From positions 1 through 35,009 of the forward strand of contig QUBZ01000045.1 of assembly GCA_014338005.1 (NCBI GenBank): 35,009 nucleotides of DNA, read 5' to 3'. Origin of the DNA: Chloroflexota bacterium. Lineage in GTDB: Bacteria > Chloroflexota > Anaerolineae > Aggregatilineales > Phototrophicaceae. This document shows, one piece after another, positions 16,624-25,388 of this stretch (positions are counted from its first letter, which is position 1; every line of letters begins with the position of its first letter). Position numbers and translations under genes: made by a program. The notes beneath the pieces were generated by a model. It ran no database searches and had not been told where the DNA came from. It saw only the letters and a list, made by a program, of their open reading frames with translations.

Positions 16624-17073
16624 CTACTTGGTGTAATTGGCCGGGTTGCCCTGGCTGCCTTTTTTCCCGTCCGGCCAGGTGGTCTTTTCGTCAAATTTGA
16701 CGCCGTTGACATTCGCGCCTTTCATGTTGGCGTTCAGGAGGTTCGCGCCGTTCAAGACCGCATTTTGCAGGTTGGCCTGTTCCAGACGGACGCCCTGCAA
16801 GTTCGCGCCGGTGAAGTTGATGCCCAGCAGGGTCGCGCCGAAGAAGTCGGCGAACGGCATCTGCGCCGCCGAGCAGTCCACGCCGGTCATGTTCGCGCCG
16901 CGCAGGATGGTTTCGCGGCAGGTGGAAGCCTGCATATTCGCGCCGCGCAGGTTGCCGCCTTCCATGCTCAGGCGGGTCATATCGAGCGCGCTCAGGTCTA
17001 CTCCGGCCAGGCGCGGGTTTGGCCCGGCCTGAATGAGCGACAGTACCAGTTCCTTGCGGCTAATTTCGGCCAT
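16624..17073 (-). CDS. Pentapeptide repeat protein
   Basis: A 149-residue protein made mostly of A(D/N)LXX-type repeats from about residue 25 to 130, such as LRGANMQAS, LRGANMTGV, FTGANLQGV, LNGANLLNA and MKGANVNGV. These build a right-handed quadrilateral beta-helix. Pentapeptide proteins range from DNA-gyrase protectors to structural scaffolds; nothing here selects one role. There is no signal peptide, so it is probably cytoplasmic. Its ATG overlaps the end of the epimerase gene by 14 bp, so the two are co-transcribed. Confidence 0.9.
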   Translation of the reverse strand: MAEISRKELVLSLIQAGPNPRLAGVDLSALDMTRLSMEGGNLRGANMQASTCRETILRGANMTGVDCSAAQMPFADFFGATLLGINFTGANLQGVRLEQANLQNAVLNGANLLNANMKGANVNGVKFDEKTTWPDGKKGSQGNPANYTK

Positions 17074-18043
17074 TTTTCATTTCCTCCCGGTAATAAGTCA
17101 CAATCTCATCAATCGTCTGGTCGAGCGTGATGGTCGGCTGCCATTCTATCGCCGCCCGGATTTTGTCCAGGCCCGGCACGCGCCGCCGGAAATCTTCAAA
17201 ACCGGCTTCGTAGGCGTCGTCGTAAGGCACGAACTGAATGTCCGATCGGCTGCCGGCGCGCGTTCTGATGCGTTCTGCCAGCGCCAGGATGCTGATTTCC
17301 TCCTGGCTGCCGATGTTAAAAACCTGCCCGATGGCCTGAGGCGCTTCGGCCAGGGCATGAACCGCCGCCACCACGTCGCGCACGTTGCAAAAACAGCGCG
17401 TCTGCTGGCCGTCGCCGTAGACGCGAATCGGCTCGTCCGCCAGCGCCCAGCGCACAAAACGCGGCAGCACCATGCCGTACTGCCCGGTCTGGCGCGGGCC
17501 AACGGTGTTAAAAAACCGCATAATCACCACCGGCAGGCCAACCTCTTTATGGTATGCCAGGGCTAAAAATTCGTCAATCGCTTTCGAGGCGGCGTAGCTC
17601 CACCGGCTGCGGGTGGTCGGCCCCATCAGCCGGTCGTCCTCCTCAGAGAAGGGGAAACGCGCGCCCTTGCCGTAAATCTCCGAAGTCGAGGCGATCAGCA
17701 CTTTTTTACGGTAGCGGCGGGCGGTTTTTAACACCACTTCCGTACCGCCAACGTTCACCTCGATGGTGGCAATCGGCTGGCTGATAATTTTTTCCACGCC
17801 GACGGCAGCGGCCAGATGGTAAATCACATCGCATTCGCTGACCAGCCGGTCTAAAACGTGGATGTTGCGAATATCTTCGATGGCATAATGAAAGCCGGGG
17901 TGGCCTTCCAGATGGGCGACGTTCTCAAAACGCCCGGTGCTGAGGTCGTCAATAATAGTCACCTGCTGGCCTGCCGCCAGCAGCCGGTCGGCCAGGTGAC
18001 TGCCGATGAAGCCCGCCCCGCCGGTGATAAGCGCGTGAGTCAA
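17060..18043 (-). CDS. NAD-dependent nucleotide-sugar epimerase/dehydratase (extended SDR)
   Basis: About 327 residues from a TTG at 18043, placing the nucleotide-binding TGGAGFIG at residues 7-14; an ATG at 18097 would add 18 residues before the fold. The catalytic triad is present: STSEIYG (about 119-125) and YAASK with Tyr150 and Lys154. The segments HLAAAVGVEKIISQP, RFFNTVGPRQTGQYG and VYGDGQQTRCFCNVRDV are typical of the UDP-glucose 4-epimerase, UDP-xylose synthase and GDP-mannose dehydratase group. The exact substrate cannot be decided. It faces the polysaccharide block on the opposite strand and may supply an activated sugar. The stop overlaps the pentapeptide gene start. Confidence 0.9.
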   Translation of the reverse strand: MTHALITGGAGFIGSHLADRLLAAGQQVTIIDDLSTGRFENVAHLEGHPGFHYAIEDIRNIHVLDRLVSECDVIYHLAAAVGVEKIISQPIATIEVNVGGTEVVLKTARRYRKKVLIASTSEIYGKGARFPFSEEDDRLMGPTTRSRWSYAASKAIDEFLALAYHKEVGLPVVIMRFFNTVGPRQTGQYGMVLPRFVRWALADEPIRVYGDGQQTRCFCNVRDVVAAVHALAEAPQAIGQVFNIGSQEEISILALAERIRTRAGSRSDIQFVPYDDAYEAGFEDFRRRVPGLDKIRAAIEWQPTITLDQTIDEIVTYYREEMKNGRN

Positions 18044-18196
18044 TGTTATCGTCCCCGCAAGCAATAATCGTCGGGGCGCAGCCAACCCACGCCCCATTCC
18101 GCTGATTGAGGCGTGATGTTACCCCAGGGACGGGCGGGCTACAAGCGGCAGCAGAACAAGTAGGTTTTGCGGCGGGCTGGCGTAGGGTGCGCCGCC

Positions 18197-19297
18197 TCAC
18201 CGGATCGGCACGGCGTTGATGTCCCCCTGGACGGATACGAACGGCGCGTAAATCCAGCCCACCTGGCCGTTATACCGCACCTGGAACCAGTGGTTTTTCC
18301 CGGCCTGGACGGTGCGCCCGACCAGCTCCAACTGTTCGCCCCAGGCGATCTGCCCCAGCAGTTCGGAACGCTGGCTGGGACGGCGGCGGAAGTTCATCAC
18401 CGAACGCGGCATGGCGTACACGCCCACAAACGGCGCGTCGTCTATCTGCTCAAAAATGGTGGCCTGCTCCGGCACGCTGTTGGGGTCGCCGGTGAACTTC
18501 AGATAGCGCCCGGACACCCAGCCGGTTTTGTCCCCGGCGGTGATGAGATACCACGTGTACGGCCCACCCTCGTCGGCGCGGCGGGCGATGGGCGTATACA
18601 CCGTCCCCGGCACAGCCACCCCCACGAACGAAGCGCCCAGGTACGGGCCGGTGCGGATGGACAGCCCGCGCACGTTCTGGACTTCGACCGTCAGCGGCGG
18701 CACGGCGGTCGCCAGCGGCGTGAGCGGGACCAGCGGCGTGCCGAAGCCCGGCGTGGCCGCGCCCTGCAAAAACCACTGCACCTGAAGGATGGCGTTATCT
18801 ATGTTCTCGTAATATTCGACCGTGATGAGTACCGGGCTGGTGCTGATGACTTCGGTGAAGGTGTCGGTGGTCAGCGGGCGATCTATCCATTTATCCAGCC
18901 GCAGCGCGCCGTTGATGTACACCCGCACGCCGTCATCCGACGACACCACGAAGTTGTACGTGCCGGGCGCCAGGGCCTGCGACGACGTAAAACGCGCTGA
19001 AAAATTGTCGTTATACTGCGGGTCGGCGGGGAACACGGTCACGGCGTTGACGACCGGCGCGCCCGTCCCCCAGTTAAAGTTCAGGCCGTTGATGCCGGTC
19101 AGGCTGCAATTGCCGCCGGCGGGACAGTCGCATATAGGCGGTGGCGGCTGGACTCCATCGGGCGGGTTGATGCAGCGTATATCTGGATAAAACTGCACCG
19201 ACCAGTTGGTGCCGAAGTCGGCCTGGATGGGGAGAACCAGCGCCAGCAGCGCCGCCAGCACGATCACCACCAATCCCGCGCTGCTCACTCGTTTCAT
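18197..19297 (-). CDS. Secreted PA14 domain protein with two SH3b domains
   Basis: A 366-residue exported protein. Residues 1-26 are a signal peptide (VVIVLAALLALVLPIQA). A PA14-like carbohydrate-binding beta-sandwich spans about 60-180 and includes the hallmark YNFVVSSDDGVRVYINGALR. A Pro/Leu-rich spacer leads to two SH3b modules, one from about 205 (VRGLSIRTGPYLGASFVG, TGWVSGRYLKF) and one from about 295 (VMNFRRRPSQRSELLG, GQVGWIYAPFVS). The likely role is binding cell-surface polysaccharide or peptidoglycan outside the cytoplasm. A strong AAGGAGG at 19305-19311 sets the ATG start. The cysteine-rich stretch ICDCPAGGNC may form disulphides. Confidence 0.88.
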   Translation of the reverse strand: MKRVSSAGLVVIVLAALLALVLPIQADFGTNWSVQFYPDIRCINPPDGVQPPPPICDCPAGGNCSLTGINGLNFNWGTGAPVVNAVTVFPADPQYNDNFSARFTSSQALAPGTYNFVVSSDDGVRVYINGALRLDKWIDRPLTTDTFTEVISTSPVLITVEYYENIDNAILQVQWFLQGAATPGFGTPLVPLTPLATAVPPLTVEVQNVRGLSIRTGPYLGASFVGVAVPGTVYTPIARRADEGGPYTWYLITAGDKTGWVSGRYLKFTGDPNSVPEQATIFEQIDDAPFVGVYAMPRSVMNFRRRPSQRSELLGQIAWGEQLELVGRTVQAGKNHWFQVRYNGQVGWIYAPFVSVQGDINAVPIR

Positions 19298-19491
19298 CCC
19301 GCGTCCTCCTTAATTTTCACCAGCAGACTTTTCCATTTTAACCTGATTATAAACTGTCCGGCTGAAATTGGGGTACAGTACGTTGGACTCAAAATGCGGC
19401 GCGCCCAAATGCCGGGACAGTTTGCAACGTTGGCGCAAGGGCGCGAACCTATGATTGCCGCAGAATACAGCTTTTCGCGCGCGGAGGCCCG

Positions 19492-21804
19492 GTGTTCGAT
19501 CTGTTATTTTTTCTGCTGCTGCCGCTCCTTATCCTCTGGACGATTTTCGATCAACTGAGACAGCGCGGCAAAAGCGCCGCCCGCTTCTTTAAAGAAAAGG
19601 GGCTTCGGGCGCACGTACTGCCGATGCAGGCAGACCCATGTGCTGGCTGCCGGAACACGGGGCGATGCAGCCCGCAGCGAAAAGCGATCTGCCCCAAGCG
19701 GCGGTTGGCGCTCCAGAGCAGGACGCGCCCTGCCGCCGCGCTGTTCAGCCGGCTCTCTACCGTCAAATGTCCCCAGGCGGTTCGCCCGCTTTACCGCCGC
19801 TGGCAGCGGTGGATTCAGTCTCACCCGCAGGTTTTGAACCGCGAATGGCTGGAGCCGCGCCTGGTCGCCGTCACCGGGCTGGCGATGGCCGGCAGTTTTG
19901 CCGGCGCGCGCATGGCAATGCCCGGCTTCGCGGTCGCCGCTTTAGACCTGACTGCCTTCATCGCCGGGGCTTTTTTCGGGACGCTGGACGGGCTGGCGGC
20001 TTTGCGCCGCCGCCGCATCGAAATTGATCTGCTGATGGTGCTGTTCGCGCTGGGGACTGCGCTGATCGGCTACTGGAATGAAGCGGCGCTGCTGCTGTTC
20101 CTGTTTTCGTTCAGCAACGTCTTGCAGGATTTCGCCGTCAGCCGCAACCGGAGCGCCATCGCCGGGCTGATTAAACTGCATCCAAACCGCGCCACGGTGC
20201 TGCGAGACGGCCAGCCCCAGACGGTGGAAGTGCGGGATATTCGCGCCGGCGAACTGGTGCGCGTCAGGCCGGGCGAACGCCTGCCGGTTGATGGCGTCGT
20301 GCGCGACGGCGGCTCGTTTGTTGACCAATCGGCCATCACGGGCGAATCGCTGCCGGTCTGGAAGCAGCCCGGCGCGGCTGTATATGCCGGCACGCTCAAC
20401 CAGCGCGGCACGCTTGACGTGGTAATGACCGCCGCGCCGGACGATACCCTGCTGGCGCGCATCATCAAACGGGTGGAAGACGCGCCGTCCAGCCGGTCAG
20501 AAACCGAGTCCTTCGTCGAACGTTTTGAGCAGCGTTATTCGGTGGCGCTGCTGGTGGGCGGGGTGGTCATCACGCTGCTTCATTTGCTGGCCGAACCGAA
20601 TCACGTCGTCCATGCGCTTCAGGCTTCGATGGTGCTGCTGACGGTGGCATCCCCCTGCGCGCTGGTGATGAGCGCCCCAACCGCTTTTATTTCCGCCATC
20701 GCCTGGGCCGCGCGGCAGGGCATCCTGTTTAAAGGCAGCATCTACCTGGAACGGCTGGCGAAAATGTCGGCGGTGGTTTTTGATAAAACCGGCACGCTGA
20801 CGGCGGGCTGCCCGGTCGTAACCGATGTGATACCCGCGCCGGGCTGGACGGCAAGCGAGGCGCTGTGGCTGGCCGCCGCCCTCGAAAACCGCTCCGAACA
20901 CCCGCTGGCAAAAGCCATCCTGACCGCCGCGCAGCCGTATAACGGTCACGGGCCGCTGCCGCCGGTCAGCGACTTTGAAGCCATCCCCGGCCAGGGCGTG
21001 CGCGGGCGTCTCGACGGGCGTTCGGTCGAGGTCTGCCGGCCTGGACATACTTTCGAGGAAGACTCCTCGCCATTGGCTCAGGCAGTCGCCAACCTGGAAG
21101 AGGACGGCAAAACGGTCGTCACGCTCAAGGTGGATGGCGCGGTCGTGGCGCTGATCGCCCTGGCCGATACGCTGCGACCGGAAGCGCGTCGGGTGGTGGC
21201 CGATCTGCGCGCGAGCGGGATGCAGGTCATCATGCTGACCGGCGATAACGTCCGGGCGGCGCGTTATGTCGCCCGCGAACTAGGCATTGATGCGGTTTAT
21301 GCCGAACTGCTGCCGGACGATAAAATCAGCCTGCTCCAGCGTATCCAGGCCGAAACCGGCCCGGCGGTGATGGTGGGCGACGGCATTAACGACGCGCCCG
21401 CCCTGGCGCGCGCCGGCGTCAGCATCGCTATGGGGCAGACGGGAACAGACGTGACGCTGGAAACCGCCGACCTGGTGCTGATGAGCGACCGGCTGGAACT
21501 CATCGGGGAAGCCATCCGGCTCAGCCATAAAACGCGCCGGGTGATCTGGCAGAACATCGTTTTTGCGCTGGCCGGCATGGTGACGCTGGTCGTGTTCGCG
21601 CTGCTAACCGAAGACCTGCCGCTGCCGCTGGCCGTCCTGGGACACGAAGGCGGCACGGTGCTGGTGGTCATCAACAGCCTGGTGACGCTGCTGCTGTGGC
21701 CGGAAATCAAACGGCGGCAGCCGAAACAGTGGTTTATCAGGACTGCACAGGAAACGTTCTGCCAGTCCTTTCGGGCGATTTTCCCCCATACGCCGTGTTT
21801 TTAA
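19492..21804 (+). CDS. P1B-type (P1B-4-like) metal-transporting ATPase with cysteine-rich N terminus
   Basis: A 770-residue heavy-metal pump. All P-type motifs are present: TGES in the actuator, phosphorylated Asp431 in DKTGTLT, the SEHPLAKA His-Pro of P1B pumps, MLTGDN and GDGINDAPA. The transmembrane metal site is SPC (387-389) and the last helices carry HEGGT (His718), the pair that defines P1B-4 exporters of Co, Zn, Ni or Fe rather than Cu (CPC). The N terminus is unusual: no HMA domain, but one hydrophobic helix (1-18) followed by a cluster Cys50, Cys53, Cys59 and Cys67. The GTG start at 19492 has GGAGG five bases upstream. No regulator is adjacent. Confidence 0.93.
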   Translation: MFDLLFFLLLPLLILWTIFDQLRQRGKSAARFFKEKGLRAHVLPMQADPCAGCRNTGRCSPQRKAICPKRRLALQSRTRPAAALFSRLSTVKCPQAVRPLYRRWQRWIQSHPQVLNREWLEPRLVAVTGLAMAGSFAGARMAMPGFAVAALDLTAFIAGAFFGTLDGLAALRRRRIEIDLLMVLFALGTALIGYWNEAALLLFLFSFSNVLQDFAVSRNRSAIAGLIKLHPNRATVLRDGQPQTVEVRDIRAGELVRVRPGERLPVDGVVRDGGSFVDQSAITGESLPVWKQPGAAVYAGTLNQRGTLDVVMTAAPDDTLLARIIKRVEDAPSSRSETESFVERFEQRYSVALLVGGVVITLLHLLAEPNHVVHALQASMVLLTVASPCALVMSAPTAFISAIAWAARQGILFKGSIYLERLAKMSAVVFDKTGTLTAGCPVVTDVIPAPGWTASEALWLAAALENRSEHPLAKAILTAAQPYNGHGPLPPVSDFEAIPGQGVRGRLDGRSVEVCRPGHTFEEDSSPLAQAVANLEEDGKTVVTLKVDGAVVALIALADTLRPEARRVVADLRASGMQVIMLTGDNVRAARYVARELGIDAVYAELLPDDKISLLQRIQAETGPAVMVGDGINDAPALARAGVSIAMGQTGTDVTLETADLVLMSDRLELIGEAIRLSHKTRRVIWQNIVFALAGMVTLVVFALLTEDLPLPLAVLGHEGGTVLVVINSLVTLLLWPEIKRRQPKQWFIRTAQETFCQSFRAIFPHTPCF

Positions 21805-21825
21805 GGCCGGGGCGGGGTTTGATTT

Positions 21826-22575
21826 TCACCACAGATGCTCGCCGCCGTTAACGTGGATGACGGCGCCGGTCAGGTAGTCCTCGCTGGTCAGGTAAGCGAC
21901 CGCCCGCGCCACGTCCTCGGCGGTACCGGTGCGCCGGAGCGGGGTGCGCTGGCCGACTTTCGCCCATTCTTCGTCGCTCATGTTCGCGCCCGCCGGTTTC
22001 ATCACCGGGCCGGGGATGACTGCGTTCACCCGGATGTCCGGCCCCAGGCTGGCGGCGCTGACCTGCGTCAGCATCCACAGGCCGGCTTTGCTGACGCTGT
22101 GATGCGGGTACTCCGGCCAGGGTTCCAGCGCGCCTTTATCCAGGATGTTGATAATCACCCCGCCGGATGGGTCGTTCTGGCGCATCAGCGCGGCGGCGGC
22201 CTGCGTACACAGGAACGGCCCAGTCAGGTTGGTATTGATGGTTTCCTGCCAGTCTTGCAGGCTCACCTCCAGCAGGTCGCGTTTCTGGAAGTTGGCGGCG
22301 CTGTTCACCAGGATGTTCAGGCGGCCAAAATGTTCGCGCAGGGCGGTGAAAATCGTCTCGACGCCGGTCTGGCTGCTCACGTCGGCCTGCACCGAAAAAG
22401 CGTCCACGCCCATTGATTTGATTTCGCGGACGGTTTCGGTGGCAGCGGCGGCGGACGAGCCGTAGTGAACCAGGATATGCACGCCGCGCCGCGCCAGTTC
22501 CAGGGCAATCGCTTTGCCGACGCGGTGTGCCGCCCCTGTGACCAGCGCCACCTGCCCGCTTAAGTCTACGCGCAT
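21826..22575 (-). CDS. Pteridine-reductase-like SDR with catalytic Tyr replaced by His
   Basis: A 249-residue classical SDR, started at the ATG at 22575 (preceded by AAGGAAA); the longer frame to 22737 runs into the next gene. The nucleotide motif TGAAHRVG (13-20), with Arg18, matches the NADPH-binding form seen in PTR1/FolM pteridine reductases. The segment INILDKGA places Asp146 where PTR1 has its catalytic Asp instead of Ser. The position of the catalytic Tyr is His159 (HSVSK with Lys163 kept), encoded by CAC, one base from TAC. Either the enzyme works differently or it is non-catalytic. It lies 44 bp after the oxidase subunit IV gene, the last in that operon. Confidence 0.87.
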   Translation of the reverse strand: MRVDLSGQVALVTGAAHRVGKAIALELARRGVHILVHYGSSAAAATETVREIKSMGVDAFSVQADVSSQTGVETIFTALREHFGRLNILVNSAANFQKRDLLEVSLQDWQETINTNLTGPFLCTQAAAALMRQNDPSGGVIINILDKGALEPWPEYPHHSVSKAGLWMLTQVSAASLGPDIRVNAVIPGPVMKPAGANMSDEEWAKVGQRTPLRRTGTAEDVARAVAYLTSEDYLTGAVIHVNGGEHLW

Positions 22576-22619
22576 AAAAATATTTTCCTTATGTTGCGAT
22601 GATGTGCCGCGCCCGCTGC

Positions 22620-22979
22620 TTAGTACCCAACGGGTACGATCATCAAAAACAGCGTGGCGATGGACACCATCACCACCGGGATGAGCAGCGTTACGGCAAA
22701 AATGCGGCTGTCGGTGTTCAGGTGCATGTAAAACCACACCACCAGCGCGGCTTTCGACAGGCTCAGCAGCAGCATCAGCGGGATGGTCAGCCCGCCACGC
22801 GGGAACACTTCCGCCAACGCCACTTCCAACACGGTGACGACGCCCAAGATGATATAAACGACGGTGTAAACGGGCAGCGGGATGGTGCGCCCCAGGATGG
22901 TCGTGGTATCTCCAACATAGTGTTTGCCGACATGCCCGACCTTTTCGGCGGTATGTTCGGTTGACGTGATTTCGCCCAT
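22620..22979 (-). CDS. Cytochrome c oxidase subunit IV family protein
   Basis: About 119 residues, started at the ATG at 22979 behind AAGGGAAG; a GTG two codons upstream is possible. Three hydrophobic helices are seen (VYTVVYIILGVVTVLEVALAEV, IPLMLLLSLSKAALVVWFYMHL, VTLLIPVVMVSIATLFLMIVP). The SKAALVVWFYMHL motif is characteristic of the small prokaryotic subunit IV of caa3/aa3 oxidases. It helps assemble or stabilise the oxidase in the membrane and has no redox centre. It follows subunit III by 11 bp. Confidence 0.9.
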   Translation of the reverse strand: MGEITSTEHTAEKVGHVGKHYVGDTTTILGRTIPLPVYTVVYIILGVVTVLEVALAEVFPRGGLTIPLMLLLSLSKAALVVWFYMHLNTDSRIFAVTLLIPVVMVSIATLFLMIVPVGY

Positions 22980-22990
22980 CGTCACTTCCC

Positions 22991-23638
22991 TTAAATCAGA
23001 TAAATCAGCGTGAACAGCACAATCCAGACTACATCCACGAAGTGCCAGTACAGCCCGAACACTTCCACCCCGGCGTAGTTGTCGGCGCTGTAGCCGCCGC
23101 GCCGGGCGTTAAACACCACAAACAGCGCCCACAGAATGCCGACGATCACGTGCGCGCCATGAAAAGCGGTCGGGGCATAAAAACGCATCCCAAAGTCGGT
23201 GAATGTGCCGTCGGCGTTGTAATAAAGCGTGATGCCCTTGTGCGAAAGTTCGCTGTATTCGACGTACTGGAACAGCACGAACAGCGTTCCCATCAGCGCC
23301 GTCAGGCTGATCCAGCGGATTAAACCCTGGCGGTTGCCCAGTTGAATCTGGCGCAGTCCCATCACCATCGCCCAACTGCTGGACAGCAGGATGAAGGTGT
23401 TGATGCTCACCAGCCAGATGCCCGGCCACTCGTTCAGCCCTTCGTGGAAGTGTTCGACCACCTCCGGGCTGTGCAGGCGGAACACCACATAGGTGGCGAT
23501 TAGCACTGAAAAAATGACCACCTCGGAGGCCAGATACAGCCAGGTGGCGAACTTCAGGTTTTCGGCGCGGGCAGCCGGGTTGTGATGATGCCCCTCTGCC
23601 GCGTGATGTTCGGCCTGTTGGACGCTCGCTTCACTCAT
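22991..23638 (-). CDS. ctaE: Cytochrome c oxidase subunit III
   Basis: A 215-residue polytopic protein of the COX3 family. A His-rich N terminus (HHAAEGHHHNP) precedes the membrane part. Diagnostic segments are WLYLASEVVIFSVLIATYVVF, FYAPTAFHGAHVIVGILWAL and FGLYWHFVDVVWIVLFTLIYLI, the last being the family's C-terminal signature. Subunit III binds lipids and stabilises proton uptake into subunit I. The ATG at 23638 has GGAGGG upstream. It sits between the unknown membrane protein and subunit IV in the oxidase operon. A second, more divergent subunit III-like gene lies at 24773-25351. Confidence 0.93.
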   Translation of the reverse strand: MSEASVQQAEHHAAEGHHHNPAARAENLKFATWLYLASEVVIFSVLIATYVVFRLHSPEVVEHFHEGLNEWPGIWLVSINTFILLSSSWAMVMGLRQIQLGNRQGLIRWISLTALMGTLFVLFQYVEYSELSHKGITLYYNADGTFTDFGMRFYAPTAFHGAHVIVGILWALFVVFNARRGGYSADNYAGVEVFGLYWHFVDVVWIVLFTLIYLI

Positions 23639-23695
23639 AAATCGTCCCTCCTCATGCGGGGGTGGGACCCCGCTGCTTTCCAGTAAAAATAATCG

Positions 23696-24688
23696 TCACC
23701 GCTGTCCCAGAAAACGGGGCAAACCCTGCCGGATAATCCGCGCGACGGCGTTGGCAAAACGCGGGATGAGCATCGTCCATTCCACCGCCGCGTAGCGCCG
23801 CCAGATCGCGCCGGGGACGAGCCGCCGCAGCCACGATACCGGCAGCAGTAAAACAATACCCAGGATGATAACCGCCGCCACAAAAGCCGCCTGCGAAAGC
23901 TGAACCTCTGGGACGAACACCGGCAGCCCCAGCGACACCAGCAGCAGGATGACCGTGAAGGCGTTGGGATAACCGATGACCAGCAGCAGCGGCACGATGA
24001 TAATCGCCGGCATCAGAAAGGCCATCGGCACGACCAGGTTGGGGAACAGCAGCGGCAGCGGCACAAAAGCCAGCAGCGCCAGCACAAAAATAATTTTACG
24101 CCAGGGAATCGGCGTGTCGCCGGGGGCTTTCACCCCGCGTGAGAAATAACCCATCAAAAATGCCAGCACGCCGGCCACCACCGCCAGTGAAAGTATCGTC
24201 CAGATGACGAAAACGATGAACAGCGTCAGGTAACTGACCGTCACCTCCGGCCCGCCGAAGGGCAGTTCCAGCGTGGTATAACCGATGTCCGCCGGGTTGC
24301 CGTCCCCCTGGACGCTTTGCACCGCCGGCCCAAACGGCAGGAAAGCGAACAAAGCAATCGCCGCCACCATCACCACCAGCCAGAACGTGACCTGCCACAT
24401 CTGCCCGGCCAGGATGCCGGTCGGGCTGGCCGATGCTTCGGCTTCCGCCTCGGTTTCCTCTGGGGCTTCGCCGTGTACATTCATGCGGGGATCGAACGCG
24501 CCGATGCCCCAGATGAAAAAGCCGGAACTGATAAACGCCCCCAGCACCATCGCCGGGCCGACATACCCGTAAGGGTCAACCGGGTTAGGGTCAAGCCCTT
24601 GCAGAAGGCGGATCACCACCGCCAGCAGTGCGCCGATGATAAAACCGATGATGCCCATCGGCACAGCCCGCGCAATTCCCGGACGCAT
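23696..24688 (-). CDS. Unknown polytopic membrane protein in the oxidase operon
   Basis: I do not recognise this 330-residue protein. About eight hydrophobic helices are visible, for example MGIIGFIIGALLAVVIRLL, AMVLGAFISSGFFIWGIGAF, VTFWLVVMVAAIALFAFLPF, SYLTLFIVFVIWTILSLAVV and FVAAVIILGIVLLLPVSWL. An acidic stretch EETEAEAEAS sits in a loop near residue 80. No haem- or copper-binding motif is evident. It lies between two subunit III-type genes on the same strand, with its own GGGAGAGG ribosome binding site, so a structural or assembly role in the terminal oxidase is likely but inferred. Confidence 0.8.
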   Translation of the reverse strand: MRPGIARAVPMGIIGFIIGALLAVVIRLLQGLDPNPVDPYGYVGPAMVLGAFISSGFFIWGIGAFDPRMNVHGEAPEETEAEAEASASPTGILAGQMWQVTFWLVVMVAAIALFAFLPFGPAVQSVQGDGNPADIGYTTLELPFGGPEVTVSYLTLFIVFVIWTILSLAVVAGVLAFLMGYFSRGVKAPGDTPIPWRKIIFVLALLAFVPLPLLFPNLVVPMAFLMPAIIIVPLLLVIGYPNAFTVILLLVSLGLPVFVPEVQLSQAAFVAAVIILGIVLLLPVSWLRRLVPGAIWRRYAAVEWTMLIPRFANAVARIIRQGLPRFLGQR

Positions 24689-24772
24689 AAGAACCTCTCC
24701 CTCTATAAAAGCAAGTCACGCGGTCTGAGGAGCGAGTTTTCCGCTCTTGGCTCAGCCCTCATCCCCCGGCAC

Positions 24773-25351
24773 TTAACTCCAGTACAGCACCGCGTAAAAG
24801 AGTATCCACGCAATGGTAACAAAATACCACAAACCCGCCGCGCCTTCCACCGGCCAGAAACTGCCGCTGTTATATGCGCCCCGCATGGCGCTGCGGTAGA
24901 CCCGCACCAGCAGCGCGCCGATCACCACCGCATGAACGCCATGAAAACCGACCAGCACGCGGAATAGGTTGCTGTACTGGCCGCTGATGGGTATGGTCAG
25001 CCACTCGAAGGCCATCACCAGCACGAAGGCCGCGCCCAGGGCGATGGTCATGCGCCAGTTCCACAGGAACGTTTCGATCTGCCCGGCCCTCAGCGCCCGG
25101 TAAGCGCGCCGCGCCAGCAGGCTGCTGGCGATCAGCGCCAGCGTCATGGCCGATGGCACGACCACGCCCAGTTTTTCCACACCCGGCGGCGGCCAGTCCG
25201 GGGATTGGATGCGAATCTGCCAGTGGACGAACATTAGGCAGAAAAACACCATAATCCACGACACCTGAAAGATCGCCAGGCCGGTGCGTTTGTTCTTCAG
25301 GTCAAGTTCTTCTTTCGGCGTCAGCCGATGTTCTGCCAAATCGCCTTGCAT
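24773..25351 (-). CDS. Second cytochrome c oxidase subunit III-like protein
   Basis: A 192-residue membrane protein of the heme-copper oxidase subunit III family. Helices include TGLAIFQVSWIMVFFCLMFV and ALIASSLLARRAYRAL. The conserved FHGVHAVVIGALLVRVYR and C-terminal GLWYFVTIAWILFYAVLYW match the FHG-H and WHFVD-W parts of COX3; here the His-Phe-Val-Asp is Tyr-Phe-Val-Thr. It is distinct from ctaE at 22991-23638, so the operon encodes two subunit III paralogues. It is separated from ctaD by a 163-bp gap that holds the double repeat D. The Shine-Dalgarno sequence is weak. Confidence 0.87.
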   Translation of the reverse strand: MQGDLAEHRLTPKEELDLKNKRTGLAIFQVSWIMVFFCLMFVHWQIRIQSPDWPPPGVEKLGVVVPSAMTLALIASSLLARRAYRALRAGQIETFLWNWRMTIALGAAFVLVMAFEWLTIPISGQYSNLFRVLVGFHGVHAVVIGALLVRVYRSAMRGAYNSGSFWPVEGAAGLWYFVTIAWILFYAVLYWS

Positions 25352-25388
25352 CGTATTCTGCTTTCAATCTACTTCAGATCGCTTTCAA

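Noticed and set aside
22576..22737. Upstream extension of the SDR gene
   Set aside because: It would overlap the subunit IV gene, and the SDR fold starts right after the ATG at 22575, which has its own AAGGAAA.
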